64,000 nucleotides of DNA, taken from the NCBI RefSeq assembly GCF_016107325.1, contig NZ_RCVT01000007.1, forward strand, positions 1 through 64,000, in the 5' to 3' direction. Positions within the stretch are counted from its first letter, which is position 1; each line of letters begins with the position of its first letter. Shown here piece after piece: positions 50,185-59,889 of this stretch. The DNA comes from Sphingomonas sp. MA1305 (GTDB taxonomy: Bacteria; Pseudomonadota; Alphaproteobacteria; Sphingomonadales; Sphingomonadaceae). The position numbers and the translations under genes are program-made. The notes under the pieces were generated by a model. That model had not been told where the DNA came from, made no database searches, and was given only the letters and a program-made list of their open reading frames with translations.

Positions 50185-50781
50185 ATGCTGGAAAGGAACT
50201 CCGCGTCGAACCGATCCGCGATCAAGCGGCATCTGCCCAGCCTGCCTTTCGTCGCCGCCCTGGCGCTTGTTCTTGGCCTGGGCGCCGCTGCCTTCATCTA
50301 TCTCGGTGTCTATAACATCGCGGCCGATGCGCCTCATACGCCCGTCGTCTATTCGCTGCTGGAGAAGTTGCGCGATCGATCGATCGTCGTGCACGCTCGC
50401 GGTATCACGGCGCCGACCGACCTTGCATCGGCTCAGCGCGTCTCGACCGGCGCCGGGCTTTACACCGAAATGTGTTCGGGGTGCCATCTCGGGCCGGGTG
50501 TCGAAAAATCGGAGATGAGCCAAGGTCTCTACCCGCAAGCGCCCGAGCTGGCGAAGTCGCAGGACTTGTCGCCAGAGCAACAATTCTGGATCATCAAACA
50601 CGGGGTGAAGCTCAGCGCGATGCCGGCTTGGGGCCGGACACATCCCGATCCGCTGATCTGGGATATGGTCGCGTTCGTTCGCAAGCTCCCCGGCATGACG
50701 CCCGAGCAATACAAGGCGCTCGTCGCCAGCGCGCCCGCCGACCATGACGCGATGATGAAGGATATGCCGGGGATGAAATGA
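50185..50781 (+). CDS. Membrane-anchored c-type cytochrome
   Basis: This 198-residue protein has one N-terminal helix (FVAALALVLGLGAAAFIYLG) and a single heme motif CSGCH (97-101), with a later Met ligand candidate in VKLSAMPAWG. It ends in a Met-rich tail (MMKDMPGMK). It is placed just after copB; it may accept electrons from Cu(I) oxidation by CopA, which is inference. The start is 3 nt after the copB stop. Confidence 0.85.
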   Translation: MLERNSASNRSAIKRHLPSLPFVAALALVLGLGAAAFIYLGVYNIAADAPHTPVVYSLLEKLRDRSIVVHARGITAPTDLASAQRVSTGAGLYTEMCSGCHLGPGVEKSEMSQGLYPQAPELAKSQDLSPEQQFWIIKHGVKLSAMPAWGRTHPDPLIWDMVAFVRKLPGMTPEQYKALVASAPADHDAMMKDMPGMK

Positions 50782-50841
50782 GGCGGCCGACCGCTCGCCG
50801 CGATTTTGCTGGGGGCTAATTCAATTCCAGCAGGGGAACGC

Positions 50842-51429
50842 ATGATGGACGACAAGCAGGGCAAGATGGGCATGGGCTACGGCCGCTTCGCGGCGATGAT
50901 CGCGACGTCGACGGTCGTGATGTATGGCCTGATGTATCTCAACACCTATGCGTTGAGCCATGTCGAATACAGCCAGACGCGCATGTGGATGGCGTTCGTG
51001 ATGGGCGCGACGATGGCGATCATCATGCTCGGCTTCATGTGGGGCATGTATAGAAACAGGCGCACCAACGTCGGCATTGTCGTCGGTAGCATCGTCGTAT
51101 TCGCGTTGACGCTCTGGCTGGTGCGCAGCCAGGAGACGGTCGACGACGTAAGTTATATGCGAGCGATGATCCCCCATCACTCGATCGCGATCATGACCAG
51201 CGAGAGGGCGCACATCAAAGACCCCGAGGTCCGAAAGCTGGCGGACGGCATTATCGACGCGCAGGTGCGTGAGATCGCCCAGATGAAGCGGATGATCGCG
51301 CGGCTGGAGTCCCACCCAACGCCGAACGGCACGCCGGATCTTCCATCCTACCGCGACAAGGGTGCAACACCGCCCGCACCGGAAACCGATGAGAGCACCG
51401 GCATCAATACGCTGGCACCGATCCGTTGA
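50842..51429 (+). CDS. DUF305 membrane protein (three helices plus DUF305)
   Basis: This 195-residue protein, from the ATG at 50842 with GGGGAA upstream, has three transmembrane helices (AAMIATSTVVMYGLMYLN, MWMAFVMGATMAIIMLGFMW, VGIVVGSIVVFALTLWLV). A periplasmic DUF305 part follows with IPHHSIAIMTSERAHIKDPE. The HHS and Met residues may bind copper. It is the second of three DUF305 proteins in the window. Confidence 0.83.
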   Translation: MMDDKQGKMGMGYGRFAAMIATSTVVMYGLMYLNTYALSHVEYSQTRMWMAFVMGATMAIIMLGFMWGMYRNRRTNVGIVVGSIVVFALTLWLVRSQETVDDVSYMRAMIPHHSIAIMTSERAHIKDPEVRKLADGIIDAQVREIAQMKRMIARLESHPTPNGTPDLPSYRDKGATPPAPETDESTGINTLAPIR

Positions 51430-51513
51430 GATGAAGGAGACGGGCTCGGCGACACGGTAGAAGATGGCTGCCATCCGAGGCCATTGGAACGGACCGTCAG
51501 CGGCGACTTGAAG

Positions 51514-52701
51514 ATGCATATGGGCGAAGCGATCATCAAAGCACTTCGCATGGCAGGCATCATGGGTTGGGGAATCCTGTGGGCGCTGATCTTCGGCTTT
51601 CTCATTTCCGCGGTGATTCAGGCGGTCGTCAGCCATAAGGAAATGGCCAAGCTGCTGCCTGACGATCGGGCGGGCACGATCATCAAGGCGTCCGCGCTCG
51701 GCGCAGCATCCTCCTCCTGCTCCTACGCCGCGGTCGCGATCGCGCGTTCGATGGTCCGCAAGGACGCGAACTTCACTGCGGCAATGGCTTTCCAGTTCGC
51801 CTCGACCAACCTCGTGCTGGAGCTGGGCTTGATCCTCGCGATCTTGCTGGGATGGCGGTTTACCGCGGGCACCTGGGCGGGCGGCCTTGTCATGATCGTG
51901 ATGATGGTCGCGCTGATGCGGGTCTTCTTCCGGCGTCGGATGGTCGAGCAAGCCAAAAAGCAGGCGGACAAGGGCGTTGCGGGCAAGATGGAAGGCCACG
52001 CCGCGATGGACATGAGCGTCGAGGGCGGATCGCTGCGCGATCGTCTGTTTTCGGCCAAAGGGCTGACCGCGACCGCGCATTATTACTGGATGGATTGGGC
52101 ATCGCTGTGGTTCGACATCGCGCTCGGCCTGCTGATCGCCGGCGCCGTGGCGGCGTGGGTGCCGCAAACCTTCTGGGCCAGCATATTCGCAGCCGACAAT
52201 CCGACACTCGCCAAGATCGTCGGCCCGCTGATCGGCCCGCTGATCGCGGTGGTGACGTTCGTCTGCTCGGTCGGCAACGTGCCGCTGGCAGCGGTGCTCT
52301 GGAATGGCGGAGCGAGCTTCGGCGGTGTGATCGCGTTCATCTTCGGCGATCTGATCGTCATCCCCATTTTGAATATCTATCGTCGCTATTACGGGTTGAA
52401 AGCCGCGGCAGTACTCGCCCTGATATTCTATGCGGCAATGGTCGGCGCCGCCTATGTCGTCGAGTTCGTGTTCGGATTTGCTGGATTGGTCCCGGCTACG
52501 CGCTCGGCCCAACTCATGAGCGAGGGCGTGAGCTGGAACTATACGACCTGGCTCAACATCATCGGCCTTGTCCTATCCGCGATGCTGCTCTGGCGCTTCC
52601 TCGCAACCGGCGGCCCGGACATGCTGCGCATGATGAAAGGCGGCCAAAACCAACAATCCGACCAGCATCACCATCACCACGGAGCTTCGTCGCAAGGATG
52701 A
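51514..52701 (+). CDS. Permease of the ArsP/YraQ (DUF318) family
   Basis: This 395-residue membrane protein has about eight helices. The family's two repeated cysteine motifs are present: ASSSCSYAAVAIARS and VCSVGNVPLAAVLWNGG. A His-rich tail (HHHHHGASSQG) and a Met-containing loop suggest metal handling. Relatives export organoarsenicals (ArsP) or have unknown cargo. I favour ATG 51514; a TTG at 51484 would add ten residues. Confidence 0.85.
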   Translation: MHMGEAIIKALRMAGIMGWGILWALIFGFLISAVIQAVVSHKEMAKLLPDDRAGTIIKASALGAASSSCSYAAVAIARSMVRKDANFTAAMAFQFASTNLVLELGLILAILLGWRFTAGTWAGGLVMIVMMVALMRVFFRRRMVEQAKKQADKGVAGKMEGHAAMDMSVEGGSLRDRLFSAKGLTATAHYYWMDWASLWFDIALGLLIAGAVAAWVPQTFWASIFAADNPTLAKIVGPLIGPLIAVVTFVCSVGNVPLAAVLWNGGASFGGVIAFIFGDLIVIPILNIYRRYYGLKAAAVLALIFYAAMVGAAYVVEFVFGFAGLVPATRSAQLMSEGVSWNYTTWLNIIGLVLSAMLLWRFLATGGPDMLRMMKGGQNQQSDQHHHHHGASSQG

Positions 52702-52723
52702 AGCGATAGGAAGGAAGACTGAA

Positions 52724-53113
52724 ATGCGCACTCTAATTATATCGTCCGCCGTAATGCTCGCCGCGACGCCCGCTCTTGCGCAACAAGGCGGCATGCAGGG
52801 AATGGATCATAGCCAAATGGGCGGGATGAACCACGCCGATATGGGCAAGATGATGGCCGGCAATCCCTACGCTCAGGCCGAAATGGACATGCATCAGAAG
52901 ATGATGGCAGCAAAAGAGGGCGACGCGGCCGAAATGTGGACCCGCAAGATGATCGAGCATCACCGCGGCGCCATCGCCATGTCGCGCGTTGCGGTGCGCG
53001 ATGCCAAGGACGCGCAGACCCGCGAGATGGCGCAGATGACGATCACCAAGCAGGAAAAGGATATTGCCGAGCTGCAAGCGTGGCTCCGCAAGCACGGCAA
53101 GCGCCCGCAGTAA
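52724..53113 (+). CDS. DUF305 exported protein
   Basis: This 129-residue protein has a signal peptide (IISSAVMLAATPALA), a Met/His-rich start (GMQGMDHSQMGGMNHADMGK) and the DUF305 core (MWTRKMIEHHRGAIAMSRVA). AGGAAG precedes the ATG. It is the third DUF305 protein of the window and the last gene of this copper block, and a terminator follows. Confidence 0.88.
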   Translation: MRTLIISSAVMLAATPALAQQGGMQGMDHSQMGGMNHADMGKMMAGNPYAQAEMDMHQKMMAAKEGDAAEMWTRKMIEHHRGAIAMSRVAVRDAKDAQTREMAQMTITKQEKDIAELQAWLRKHGKRPQ

Positions 53114-53124
53114 GGGAGCGCTGC

Positions 53125-53164
53125 CCCCGCCCTGCCGATCCTCCTATTCCCCGGCAGGGCGGGG
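53125..53164 (+). terminator. Terminator-like hairpin
   Basis: A perfect 13-bp stem, CCCCGCCCTGCCG (53125-53137) and CGGCAGGGCGGGG (53152-53164) with a 14-nt loop, follows the DUF305 stop. There is no T-run, so termination may be weak or factor-assisted. Confidence 0.55.
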
Positions 53165-53200
53165 ATTCCAGGAAGTCAGGCTTCCTCGATGGCACTTTCA

Positions 53201-53229
53201 TTGACACGTAACGCTGACCGGCTGACAAT
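53201..53229 (+). promoter_or_regulatory. Sigma-70-type promoter of the cus operon
   Basis: TTGACA (53201-53206), a 17-nt spacer and GACAAT (53224-53229) precede the GTG start at 53236 by six nucleotides, implying a nearly leaderless transcript. It lacks the ECF motif seen at the cop genes, so the cus operon appears to be separately controlled. Confidence 0.55.
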
Positions 53230-53235
53230 ATTCGC

Positions 53236-53598
53236 GTGTTGAAGACCCGCCTTTCCCTGTTGCTCCTGATGGGAGCACTCCTCGGCCTGTTCGGTCAGGG
53301 GATGGCGTATGCGTCCGGGCCCGCATTCACGCCGAAGGTGGCCGCCACTCATGCGATGCCCAGCGGCATGGATTGCCCGGACATGGCATCCGCGCACAAG
53401 CGTTCGCCCGAGCGTCCCTGCAAAGGGCTGACGCTCGCGTGTATCGCGCAGATGGGATGCGTCGTCCCGATGACCTTCGACCCGGAACGGCCGATCGCAG
53501 AGCGCGCGCGCGTTGCGCAGCTCGCCGCTACATGGCCGCCGGCCCCGATGTTCGCCGGGCGTGAGGTCGCGCCCGAGCCGGAGCCGCCCACCGTCTGA
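53236..53598 (+). CDS. Hypothetical exported protein at the head of the cus operon
   Basis: This 120-residue protein starts with GTG. A signal peptide (LSLLLLMGALLGLFGQGMA) is followed by a short mature part with four Cys (DCPDMASAHK, CKGLTLACIAQMGCVVPM). I recognise no family. Cys and Met content and position before cusCBA suggest a periplasmic copper or silver binding role. Confidence 0.62.
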   Translation: MLKTRLSLLLLMGALLGLFGQGMAYASGPAFTPKVAATHAMPSGMDCPDMASAHKRSPERPCKGLTLACIAQMGCVVPMTFDPERPIAERARVAQLAATWPPAPMFAGREVAPEPEPPTV

Positions 53599-53685
53599 TC
53601 GACCCGAGTTAGGGTTCTGACGCCTGTTGCCCTCGTGGCGGCCGGCGCAACCCGATCGTGGCCTCGACCAGAACGGAAAACCAAC

Positions 53686-54912
53686 ATGAAGCTATTCGTC
53701 GTGGCGGCATTGTCCGCCATCGCCAGCGCCGCGCACGCGGGGCCGCTGACCTATGACCAGGCGCTCCGCCAAGCGCTCGCCAATTCGCCGGGTGCCGCGG
53801 CCACGCGCGCGGGGATCGACGCTGCCGGTGCCGACGCCCGCGCGGCGGGCAGTCTTCCCGACCCGCGCCTGTCGGTCGGACTCGACAACTACCCCATCTC
53901 TGGGCCGCCCGCCTTCACCTTGGGCGGCGACAATATGACGATGGCACGTATCGGCGTGCAGCAGGACATCCCCAATCTGGCGAAGCGTCACGCGGCTCAG
54001 GCACAGGCGCGCGCCGCGATCACGACCGCCGAAGCTGCGCAAGCGTCCCGGCTTCGCCGGATACGCCTCGGCGCGGGCGTCGCGTGGATCGAGCTGGCCT
54101 ATGCCCAACGCCGTCTTGCGGCGATGGATCGCGTTCTGACGACGCTTCATACCCTCCCGACCACAGCTCGCAGCGCGGTCGCGTCGGGATCGGCTCGCCC
54201 GGCCCAGACCCTGGCGGTAGATCAGTCCATTGCCGCTCTGGAGGATCGCAGGGACACGCTCGTCGCCGACGTCGGGCGGGCGCGGGCGATGCTGGCGCGC
54301 TGGACCGGCGTGCCGGCCCCCGAGGCGACCGGCGACGTGCCCGCGCCCGACCTCGTGCCGGCCCGGCTGCGCGCCGCCTTGGTGCGCCACCCCGATATCC
54401 AGACTGCCGATGCCAGCGTGGGGCGGATGCAGGCTGACGTGGACGCCGCCCGCGCTGACAAGCGCCCGGATTGGGGGTTCGACGTTGCCTACCAGCGTCG
54501 CGATCCGCGCTACGGCGATATGGTCTCGGCCGGCGTGACGATGAGTTTGCCGCTGTTCACGCGCACCCGGCAAGATCCGCGGATCGCTGCCCGACAGGCG
54601 GCAGCCTCGCAGGCCGAAGCCGAGCGGGAAGATACGCGCCGGGCGCTGGCGGCCGACCTCGAGGCGGGACTTGCCGATCACGTGATGCATCACGCGCAGT
54701 GGATGCGGGCGCGTGACGTGCTCCTGCCGCTCGCGCGGCAGCGCTCCGAACTGGACACCGCCAGCTATTCGGCGGGGCGTGCGGGCCTGCTCGACGTGAT
54801 CGAAACCAAGACGGCGCTGGCCGACGCCGAGCTGACCGCGCTCGACCGCGAGGCCGACGTGGCGCGCGACGCGGTACGCCTTACCATCACCTATGGGAGC
54901 GAGGACCGATGA
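53686..54912 (+). CDS. cusC: TolC-family outer-membrane protein (CusC-like)
   Basis: This 408-residue protein has a signal peptide (FVVAALSAIASAAHA), then the TolC start PLTYDQALRQALANSPG and the later MSLPLFTRTRQDPRIAARQA. It forms the outer-membrane duct of the Cus pump. The longer upstream frame is not supported. Its stop overlaps the adaptor start by 4 nt. Confidence 0.9.
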   Translation: MKLFVVAALSAIASAAHAGPLTYDQALRQALANSPGAAATRAGIDAAGADARAAGSLPDPRLSVGLDNYPISGPPAFTLGGDNMTMARIGVQQDIPNLAKRHAAQAQARAAITTAEAAQASRLRRIRLGAGVAWIELAYAQRRLAAMDRVLTTLHTLPTTARSAVASGSARPAQTLAVDQSIAALEDRRDTLVADVGRARAMLARWTGVPAPEATGDVPAPDLVPARLRAALVRHPDIQTADASVGRMQADVDAARADKRPDWGFDVAYQRRDPRYGDMVSAGVTMSLPLFTRTRQDPRIAARQAAASQAEAEREDTRRALAADLEAGLADHVMHHAQWMRARDVLLPLARQRSELDTASYSAGRAGLLDVIETKTALADAELTALDREADVARDAVRLTITYGSEDR

Positions 54913-56408
54913 GCAGCATCGCCATCACACGACCGCGTCTGCTCGGTGCCGCGGCCCTACTCGCCGTCGTCGCCGGCGGCGCAGGGTTCGGGATCGCCAG
55001 ACTTGGCACGGCCCCCGCGGCCGACGACGCCGTGTCGCCGACCGCGCAGAAGAAGATCCTCTACTGGTACGATCCGATGATCCCCGCCGAGCGGCACGAC
55101 GGGCCGGGTCTCTCGTCGATGGGGATGAAGCTGATCCCCCGCTATGCCGACGAGGGCGGAGGCGGCAGCGCTGCTCCGGGCGTCACGATCGATGCGGTCG
55201 GCCTCCAGCGGCTCGGCGCGCGGATCGTCGCGGCCGAACGCGGATCACTGTCTGATACAGCCGCAGCGACCGGCAGCATCGAGTTCAACGACCGCAACGT
55301 CGCGATCGTGCAGGCGCGCAGCGCCGGGTTCGTCCAGCGTGTCTATGCGCGCGCGCCGGGCGACGTCGTGCCGGCCGGCGCGCCGCTCGCCGATATTCTG
55401 GTGCCCGAATGGGCGGGCGCACAGGCGGAATATCTTGCCGTTCGGCGGAGCGGCGATGCCGCGCTCGCGCGCGCCGCCCGGCAGCGCCTGCTGCTGCTGG
55501 GAATGCCGGCCGGGCTTGTCGCGTCGGCCGAGCGTAGCGGCCGGACAAAAGGCGTGACGATGATCAGCACGCCGGTTGGCGGGGTCATCAAGACGCTCGG
55601 CGTCCGGCAGGGCATGACAGTCTCGCAGGGGCAGACACTGGCGGAGGTGAACGGGCTCGACACCGTGTGGTTGAATGCCGCCGTCCCCGAGGCCATCGCC
55701 GGCAAGCTCCGTATCGGCACGACCGTCACCGCCACGCTGCCAGCTTTTCCGGGCGAAAGCTTCAGGGGCCGGATCGCCGCGATCTTGCCGCAGGCCGACG
55801 CCGCGAGCCGCACGCTGACGATCCGCGTCGAGCTGTCCAATCGGGGCGGCCGTTTGCGCCCCGGCATGTTCGCCAGCGTGGCGCTCGATCAGGGGAGCCG
55901 CGATGCGCTCCTCATTCCCAGCGAGGCCGTCATCCGGACCGGCCGGCGCACGCTCGTCATGCTGGCAGGGCCGGGCGGGCGGTTCAGACCGGCCGAGGTC
56001 CGCATCGGTGCGGAAGGTGGCGGAAAGACCGAGATCGTCGCCGGCCTGTCCGAAGGCGAGAAGGTCGTCGCGTCGGGCCAGTTCCTGATCGATTCCGAAG
56101 CAAGCCTTGCCGGTCTCGACGCGCGGCCGATCGGAGGCGAAACGCGGCTCACGACAAAGCCGGCGCCGAAGTCCGCCACGCCGATCTACGAGACGGTCGG
56201 CAGCATCGAGGCGATCGACCGCAGCGGCGTCACCCTGTCCCACCAGCCCGTTCCGGCGATCGGCTGGCCCGCTATGACGATGACCTTCCGCGTTGCCGAT
56301 CCCGCGCTGGTGCGCGGGTATCGCAAGGGCGACCGGGTCCGCTTCGGCTTCGATCAACCCGCAGACGGGCCGACGCTGCGCCGCATGACGCGCGAGGCCG
56401 GCCGATGA
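54909..56408 (+). CDS. cusB: CusB adaptor with fused CusF-like domain
   Basis: This 499-residue membrane-fusion protein has an N-terminal anchor, a heavy-metal-binding segment (KKILYWYDPMIP, then SSMGMKLIPRYAD) and the CusB adaptor core (GSIEFNDRNVAIVQARSAGF, TMISTPVGGVIKTLGVRQGM). The C-terminal 75 residues add a CusF-like domain (VTLSHQPVPAIGWPAMTMTF), with the W-P-A-M-T-M Cu/Ag motif. Fusion of adaptor and chaperone is noteworthy because a free CusF is encoded downstream too. Confidence 0.93.
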   Translation: MSSIAITRPRLLGAAALLAVVAGGAGFGIARLGTAPAADDAVSPTAQKKILYWYDPMIPAERHDGPGLSSMGMKLIPRYADEGGGGSAAPGVTIDAVGLQRLGARIVAAERGSLSDTAAATGSIEFNDRNVAIVQARSAGFVQRVYARAPGDVVPAGAPLADILVPEWAGAQAEYLAVRRSGDAALARAARQRLLLLGMPAGLVASAERSGRTKGVTMISTPVGGVIKTLGVRQGMTVSQGQTLAEVNGLDTVWLNAAVPEAIAGKLRIGTTVTATLPAFPGESFRGRIAAILPQADAASRTLTIRVELSNRGGRLRPGMFASVALDQGSRDALLIPSEAVIRTGRRTLVMLAGPGGRFRPAEVRIGAEGGGKTEIVAGLSEGEKVVASGQFLIDSEASLAGLDARPIGGETRLTTKPAPKSATPIYETVGSIEAIDRSGVTLSHQPVPAIGWPAMTMTFRVADPALVRGYRKGDRVRFGFDQPADGPTLRRMTREAGR

Positions 56409-59400
56409 TCGCAACCATCATCCGCTGGTCGGTCGCGAACCGTTTCCTCGTCGTGCTGGCGGCCGTCGCGCTTGCCATCGCCGGGGTGTTCGCAATGCGC
56501 GCGACCCCCGTCGATGCGCTCCCCGACCTGTCCGACACACAGGTCATCATCCGCACGAGCTGGCCGGGCCAAGCCCCTCAGATCGTCGAGAACCAGGTGA
56601 CGTATCCGCTCACCACGACGATGCTGTCCGTGCCCGGCGCGAAGACCGTGCGCGGCTATTCGTTCTTCGGCGACAGCTATGTCTACGTCCTTTTCGAGGA
56701 TGGCACCGACCTCTATTGGGCGCGCTCGCGCGTGCTCGAGTATCTGAGCCAGGTGCAGGGACGTCTTCCCCAGGGCGCGCAGGCCGCGCTCGGTCCCGAT
56801 GCGACGGGGGTCGGCTGGGTCTATGAATATGCCCTGGTCGATCGCACCGGACGCCACGACCTGTCGCAACTCCGATCCTTGCAGGACTGGTTCCTGCGCT
56901 ACGAGCTGAAGACACTGCCCGGCGTCGCCGAGGTGGCGAGCATCGGCGGGATGGTGAAGGAATATCAGGTGCTGCTCGACCCGACGCGGCTCGCCGCGTT
57001 CGGCGTCACCCACACCCAGGCCGTCGATGCCATTCGTCGCGCCAATCAGGAGGCCGGCGGGTCCGTTCTCGAGCTGGGCGAAGCCGAATATATGGTCCGG
57101 GCGTCCGGCTACCTGCGCAGCGTCGACGATTTCCGCGCGATCCCGCTCAAGGTCGCCGGTGCCGGCGTGCCCGTCACCTTGGGCGACGTCGCCTCGATCC
57201 AGATCGGCCCCGAGATGCGCCGCGGCATCGCCGAGCTGAACGGCGAGGGCGAGGTCGCGGGCGGCGTCGTCATCCTGCGCCAGGGCAAGAACGCACGCCA
57301 GACGATCGAGGCTGTCAGGACCAAGCTGGCGGAATTGAAGGGGAGCCTTCCTCCCGGCGTCGAGATCGTCACCACTTATGACCGCTCGCAGTTGATCGAC
57401 CGTGCGGTGGAGAACCTGTCGGGCAAGCTGATCGAGGAGTTCGTCGTCGTCGCGATCATCTGCGGGCTGTTCCTGTGGCACGTCCGATCGGCGCTGGTCG
57501 CGATCGTCACCCTGCCCTTGGGCGTGCTGGCGGCCCTGCTCGTCATGCGCGTGCAGGGGGTGAACGCCAACATTATGTCGCTAGGCGGCATCGCCATCGC
57601 GATCGGCGCGATGGTCGATGCCGCGATCGTGATGATCGAAAACGCGCACAAGCGGATCGAACGATGGGAGCACGAGCACCCGGATACCGCCCTGGCAGGC
57701 GAGGAACGCTGGCGCGTCATTACCGAGGCCGCAGCCGAGGTTGGGCCGGCGCTGTTTTTCAGCCTCGTCATCATCACCCTGTCGTTCGTGCCGGTCTTCA
57801 CGCTCGAAGCGCAGGAGGGACGGCTGTTCGCCCCGCTCGCCTTCACCAAGAGCTATGCGATGGCGGCAGCGGCGATCCTGTCGGTGACGCTCGTGCCGGT
57901 CCTGATGGGATGGCTGATCCGGGGACGCATCCCGGCCGAGAACGACAATCTCCTCAACCGCGCGCTCACCCGCGCTTACCGTCCCGCGCTCGACCGCGTG
58001 CTGGCGCGACCGTGGGCGGCGATCGGCATCGCCGCCCTGGTGCTGGCGACGACGGCATGGCCGCTGACGCGGCTTGGCGGCGAGTTCATCCCGACGATGG
58101 ACGAGGGCGACCTGCTCTACATGCCGTCCGCGCTGCCCGGGCTTTCGGCCGCGAGCGCATCGGCGCTGCTCCAGCGTACCGATCGGCTGATTAAGACCGT
58201 GCCCGAGGTCGCGACCGTGTTCGGCAAGGCCGGGCGCGCGGAGACCGCGACCGACCCCGCCCCGCTCGAGATGTTCGAGACGACCATCCAGTTCAAACCG
58301 CGCGATCAGTGGCGCGTCGGAATGACGCCGGCGAAGCTGGTCGAGGAGCTGGATCGCACGGTGCGCGTGCCGGGCCTTACAAATGTCTGGGTGCCTCCGA
58401 TCCGCAACCGCATCGACATGCTGGCCACCGGCATCAAGAGCCCGATCGGGGTAAAGGTGTCGGGGTCCAATCTCGCCGAGATGGACCGGATCGCCGCCAG
58501 CATCGAGCGCGTCGCCAGAACCGTGCCGGGTGTCAGTTCGGCATTGGCCGAGCGGCTGACCGGAGGCCGCTATGTCGATGTCGACATCGATCGGGCGACC
58601 GCGGGGCGCTATGGCCTCAATATCGCCGATGTGCAGGAGATCGTGTCGGGCGCGATTGGGGGCGAGACGATCGGCCAGACGGTCGAGGGCCTCGCCCGCT
58701 ACCCGATCAGCGTACGCTACCCGCGCGAGCTGCGCGACAGCCTGGAGGGATTGCGGACCCTCCCGATCGTGACCGCATCGGGCCAGCAGATCACGCTCGG
58801 CACCGTCGCATCGGTGTCGATCGCGGAAGGTCCGCCGATGCTCAAGACCGAGAACGGCCGGCCCTCGACCTGGGTCTATGTCGATGTACGTGGGCGCGAT
58901 CTGGCCTCCACGGTCGCGGACCTGCGCCGTGCGGTCGCCAAGGATGTTCGGCTCAGCCCGGGCGTGTCGATCGCCTATTCCGGGCAGTTCGAGTATCTGC
59001 AACGCGCCGAGGCGCGGCTGATGCTCGTCGTGCCGGCGACGCTCGCCATCATCTTCCTCCTGCTCTACCTCACCTTCGGACGGCTCGACGAGGCGGCGCT
59101 TATCATGGGCACGCTGCCCTTCGCGCTGACCGGCGGGATCTGGACACTTTGGCTGCTCGGTTATGCGCAGTCGGTCGCGACCGGCGTCGGATTCATCGCG
59201 CTCGCCGGCGTATCGGCGGAGTTCGGCGTCGTTATGCTGATCTACCTCAAACACGCGCTGGCCGACCGAGGGCCATCGCCGTCGGCGGATGAGGTGTCGG
59301 AGGCGATCCGGGAAGGCGCGCTGTTGCGGGTGCGGCCCAAGGCGATGACCGTCGCGGTGATCGTCGCCGGGTTGTTCCCCGTACTGATCGGCCATGGTGC

Positions 59401-59545
59401 GGGGTCGGAAGTGATGAGTCGGATCGCGGCCCCGATGATCGGTGGAATGCTGACCGCACCGCTCCTGTCCATGTTCATCCTGCCCGCCGCCTACATGCTG
59501 TTGCGGCGCCGAACACTTACCCACCCCGAAAGGAAAACATCATGA
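56405..59545 (+). CDS. cusA: CusA-type Cu/Ag RND efflux pump
   Basis: This 1046-residue HME-RND pump starts at ATG 56405, overlapping cusB by 4 nt; a much longer upstream frame is a shadow. Family motifs include PVDALPDLSDTQVIIRT and GGIAIAIGAMVDAAIVMIEN, the Cu/Ag-branch version of the helix-4 motif. Met residues in the porter domain (for example MPSALPGLSAASASALLQ) fit the Met relay. It expels Cu+ or Ag+ with CusB and CusC. Confidence 0.96.
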   Translation: MIATIIRWSVANRFLVVLAAVALAIAGVFAMRATPVDALPDLSDTQVIIRTSWPGQAPQIVENQVTYPLTTTMLSVPGAKTVRGYSFFGDSYVYVLFEDGTDLYWARSRVLEYLSQVQGRLPQGAQAALGPDATGVGWVYEYALVDRTGRHDLSQLRSLQDWFLRYELKTLPGVAEVASIGGMVKEYQVLLDPTRLAAFGVTHTQAVDAIRRANQEAGGSVLELGEAEYMVRASGYLRSVDDFRAIPLKVAGAGVPVTLGDVASIQIGPEMRRGIAELNGEGEVAGGVVILRQGKNARQTIEAVRTKLAELKGSLPPGVEIVTTYDRSQLIDRAVENLSGKLIEEFVVVAIICGLFLWHVRSALVAIVTLPLGVLAALLVMRVQGVNANIMSLGGIAIAIGAMVDAAIVMIENAHKRIERWEHEHPDTALAGEERWRVITEAAAEVGPALFFSLVIITLSFVPVFTLEAQEGRLFAPLAFTKSYAMAAAAILSVTLVPVLMGWLIRGRIPAENDNLLNRALTRAYRPALDRVLARPWAAIGIAALVLATTAWPLTRLGGEFIPTMDEGDLLYMPSALPGLSAASASALLQRTDRLIKTVPEVATVFGKAGRAETATDPAPLEMFETTIQFKPRDQWRVGMTPAKLVEELDRTVRVPGLTNVWVPPIRNRIDMLATGIKSPIGVKVSGSNLAEMDRIAASIERVARTVPGVSSALAERLTGGRYVDVDIDRATAGRYGLNIADVQEIVSGAIGGETIGQTVEGLARYPISVRYPRELRDSLEGLRTLPIVTASGQQITLGTVASVSIAEGPPMLKTENGRPSTWVYVDVRGRDLASTVADLRRAVAKDVRLSPGVSIAYSGQFEYLQRAEARLMLVVPATLAIIFLLLYLTFGRLDEAALIMGTLPFALTGGIWTLWLLGYAQSVATGVGFIALAGVSAEFGVVMLIYLKHALADRGPSPSADEVSEAIREGALLRVRPKAMTVAVIVAGLFPVLIGHGAGSEVMSRIAAPMIGGMLTAPLLSMFILPAAYMLLRRRTLTHPERKTS

Positions 59546-59868
59546 AGCTGACACACTCCATGCGCGCCGCGTCGATCCTGCTGCTCGTGCCGATCGCGAC
59601 GGGTGCCTTCGCGCAAGCCGGCAAGCCGTCCGCGGCTGTGGTGAAGACCGGAAACGGCATGGGCGCGATCACCGCCGTCGATGCGAAAGGTGGAACCGTG
59701 ACCATCAAGCATGGCCCGATCCCAAGCATCGGCTGGCCCGCCATGACCATGACCTTCAAGGCAGCTCCCCCGGCCCTGCTCAAGGGATTACGGTCGGGAC
59801 AGCGGGTCGCGTTCACCGCCAGGGCGAAGGGCATGGCGGCCGAGGTCACGGCGATCAGCCCGCATTGA
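59542..59868 (+). CDS. cusF: CusF-like periplasmic Cu/Ag chaperone
   Basis: This 108-residue protein has a signal peptide (ILLLVPIATGAFA) and the CusF motif IPSIGWPAMTMTFKAAPPAL. The Trp and Met residues bind Cu+ or Ag+ by a cation-pi contact. The ATG overlaps the cusA stop. It repeats the C-terminal domain of CusB. Confidence 0.93.
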   Translation: MKLTHSMRAASILLLVPIATGAFAQAGKPSAAVVKTGNGMGAITAVDAKGGTVTIKHGPIPSIGWPAMTMTFKAAPPALLKGLRSGQRVAFTARAKGMAAEVTAISPH

Positions 59869-59889
59869 CGATGCGGGCGGCTCCTCGCG

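Noticed and set aside
55667..56404. Long in-frame extension upstream of cusA
   Set aside because: It overlaps the cusB coding region in another frame and has no homology. The ATG at 56405 gives the standard CusA start.
57581..59524. 647-codon open frame antisense to cusA
   Set aside because: Shadow of the RND pump; composition is dominated by Arg, Asp, Gly and His from reverse-complement codons.
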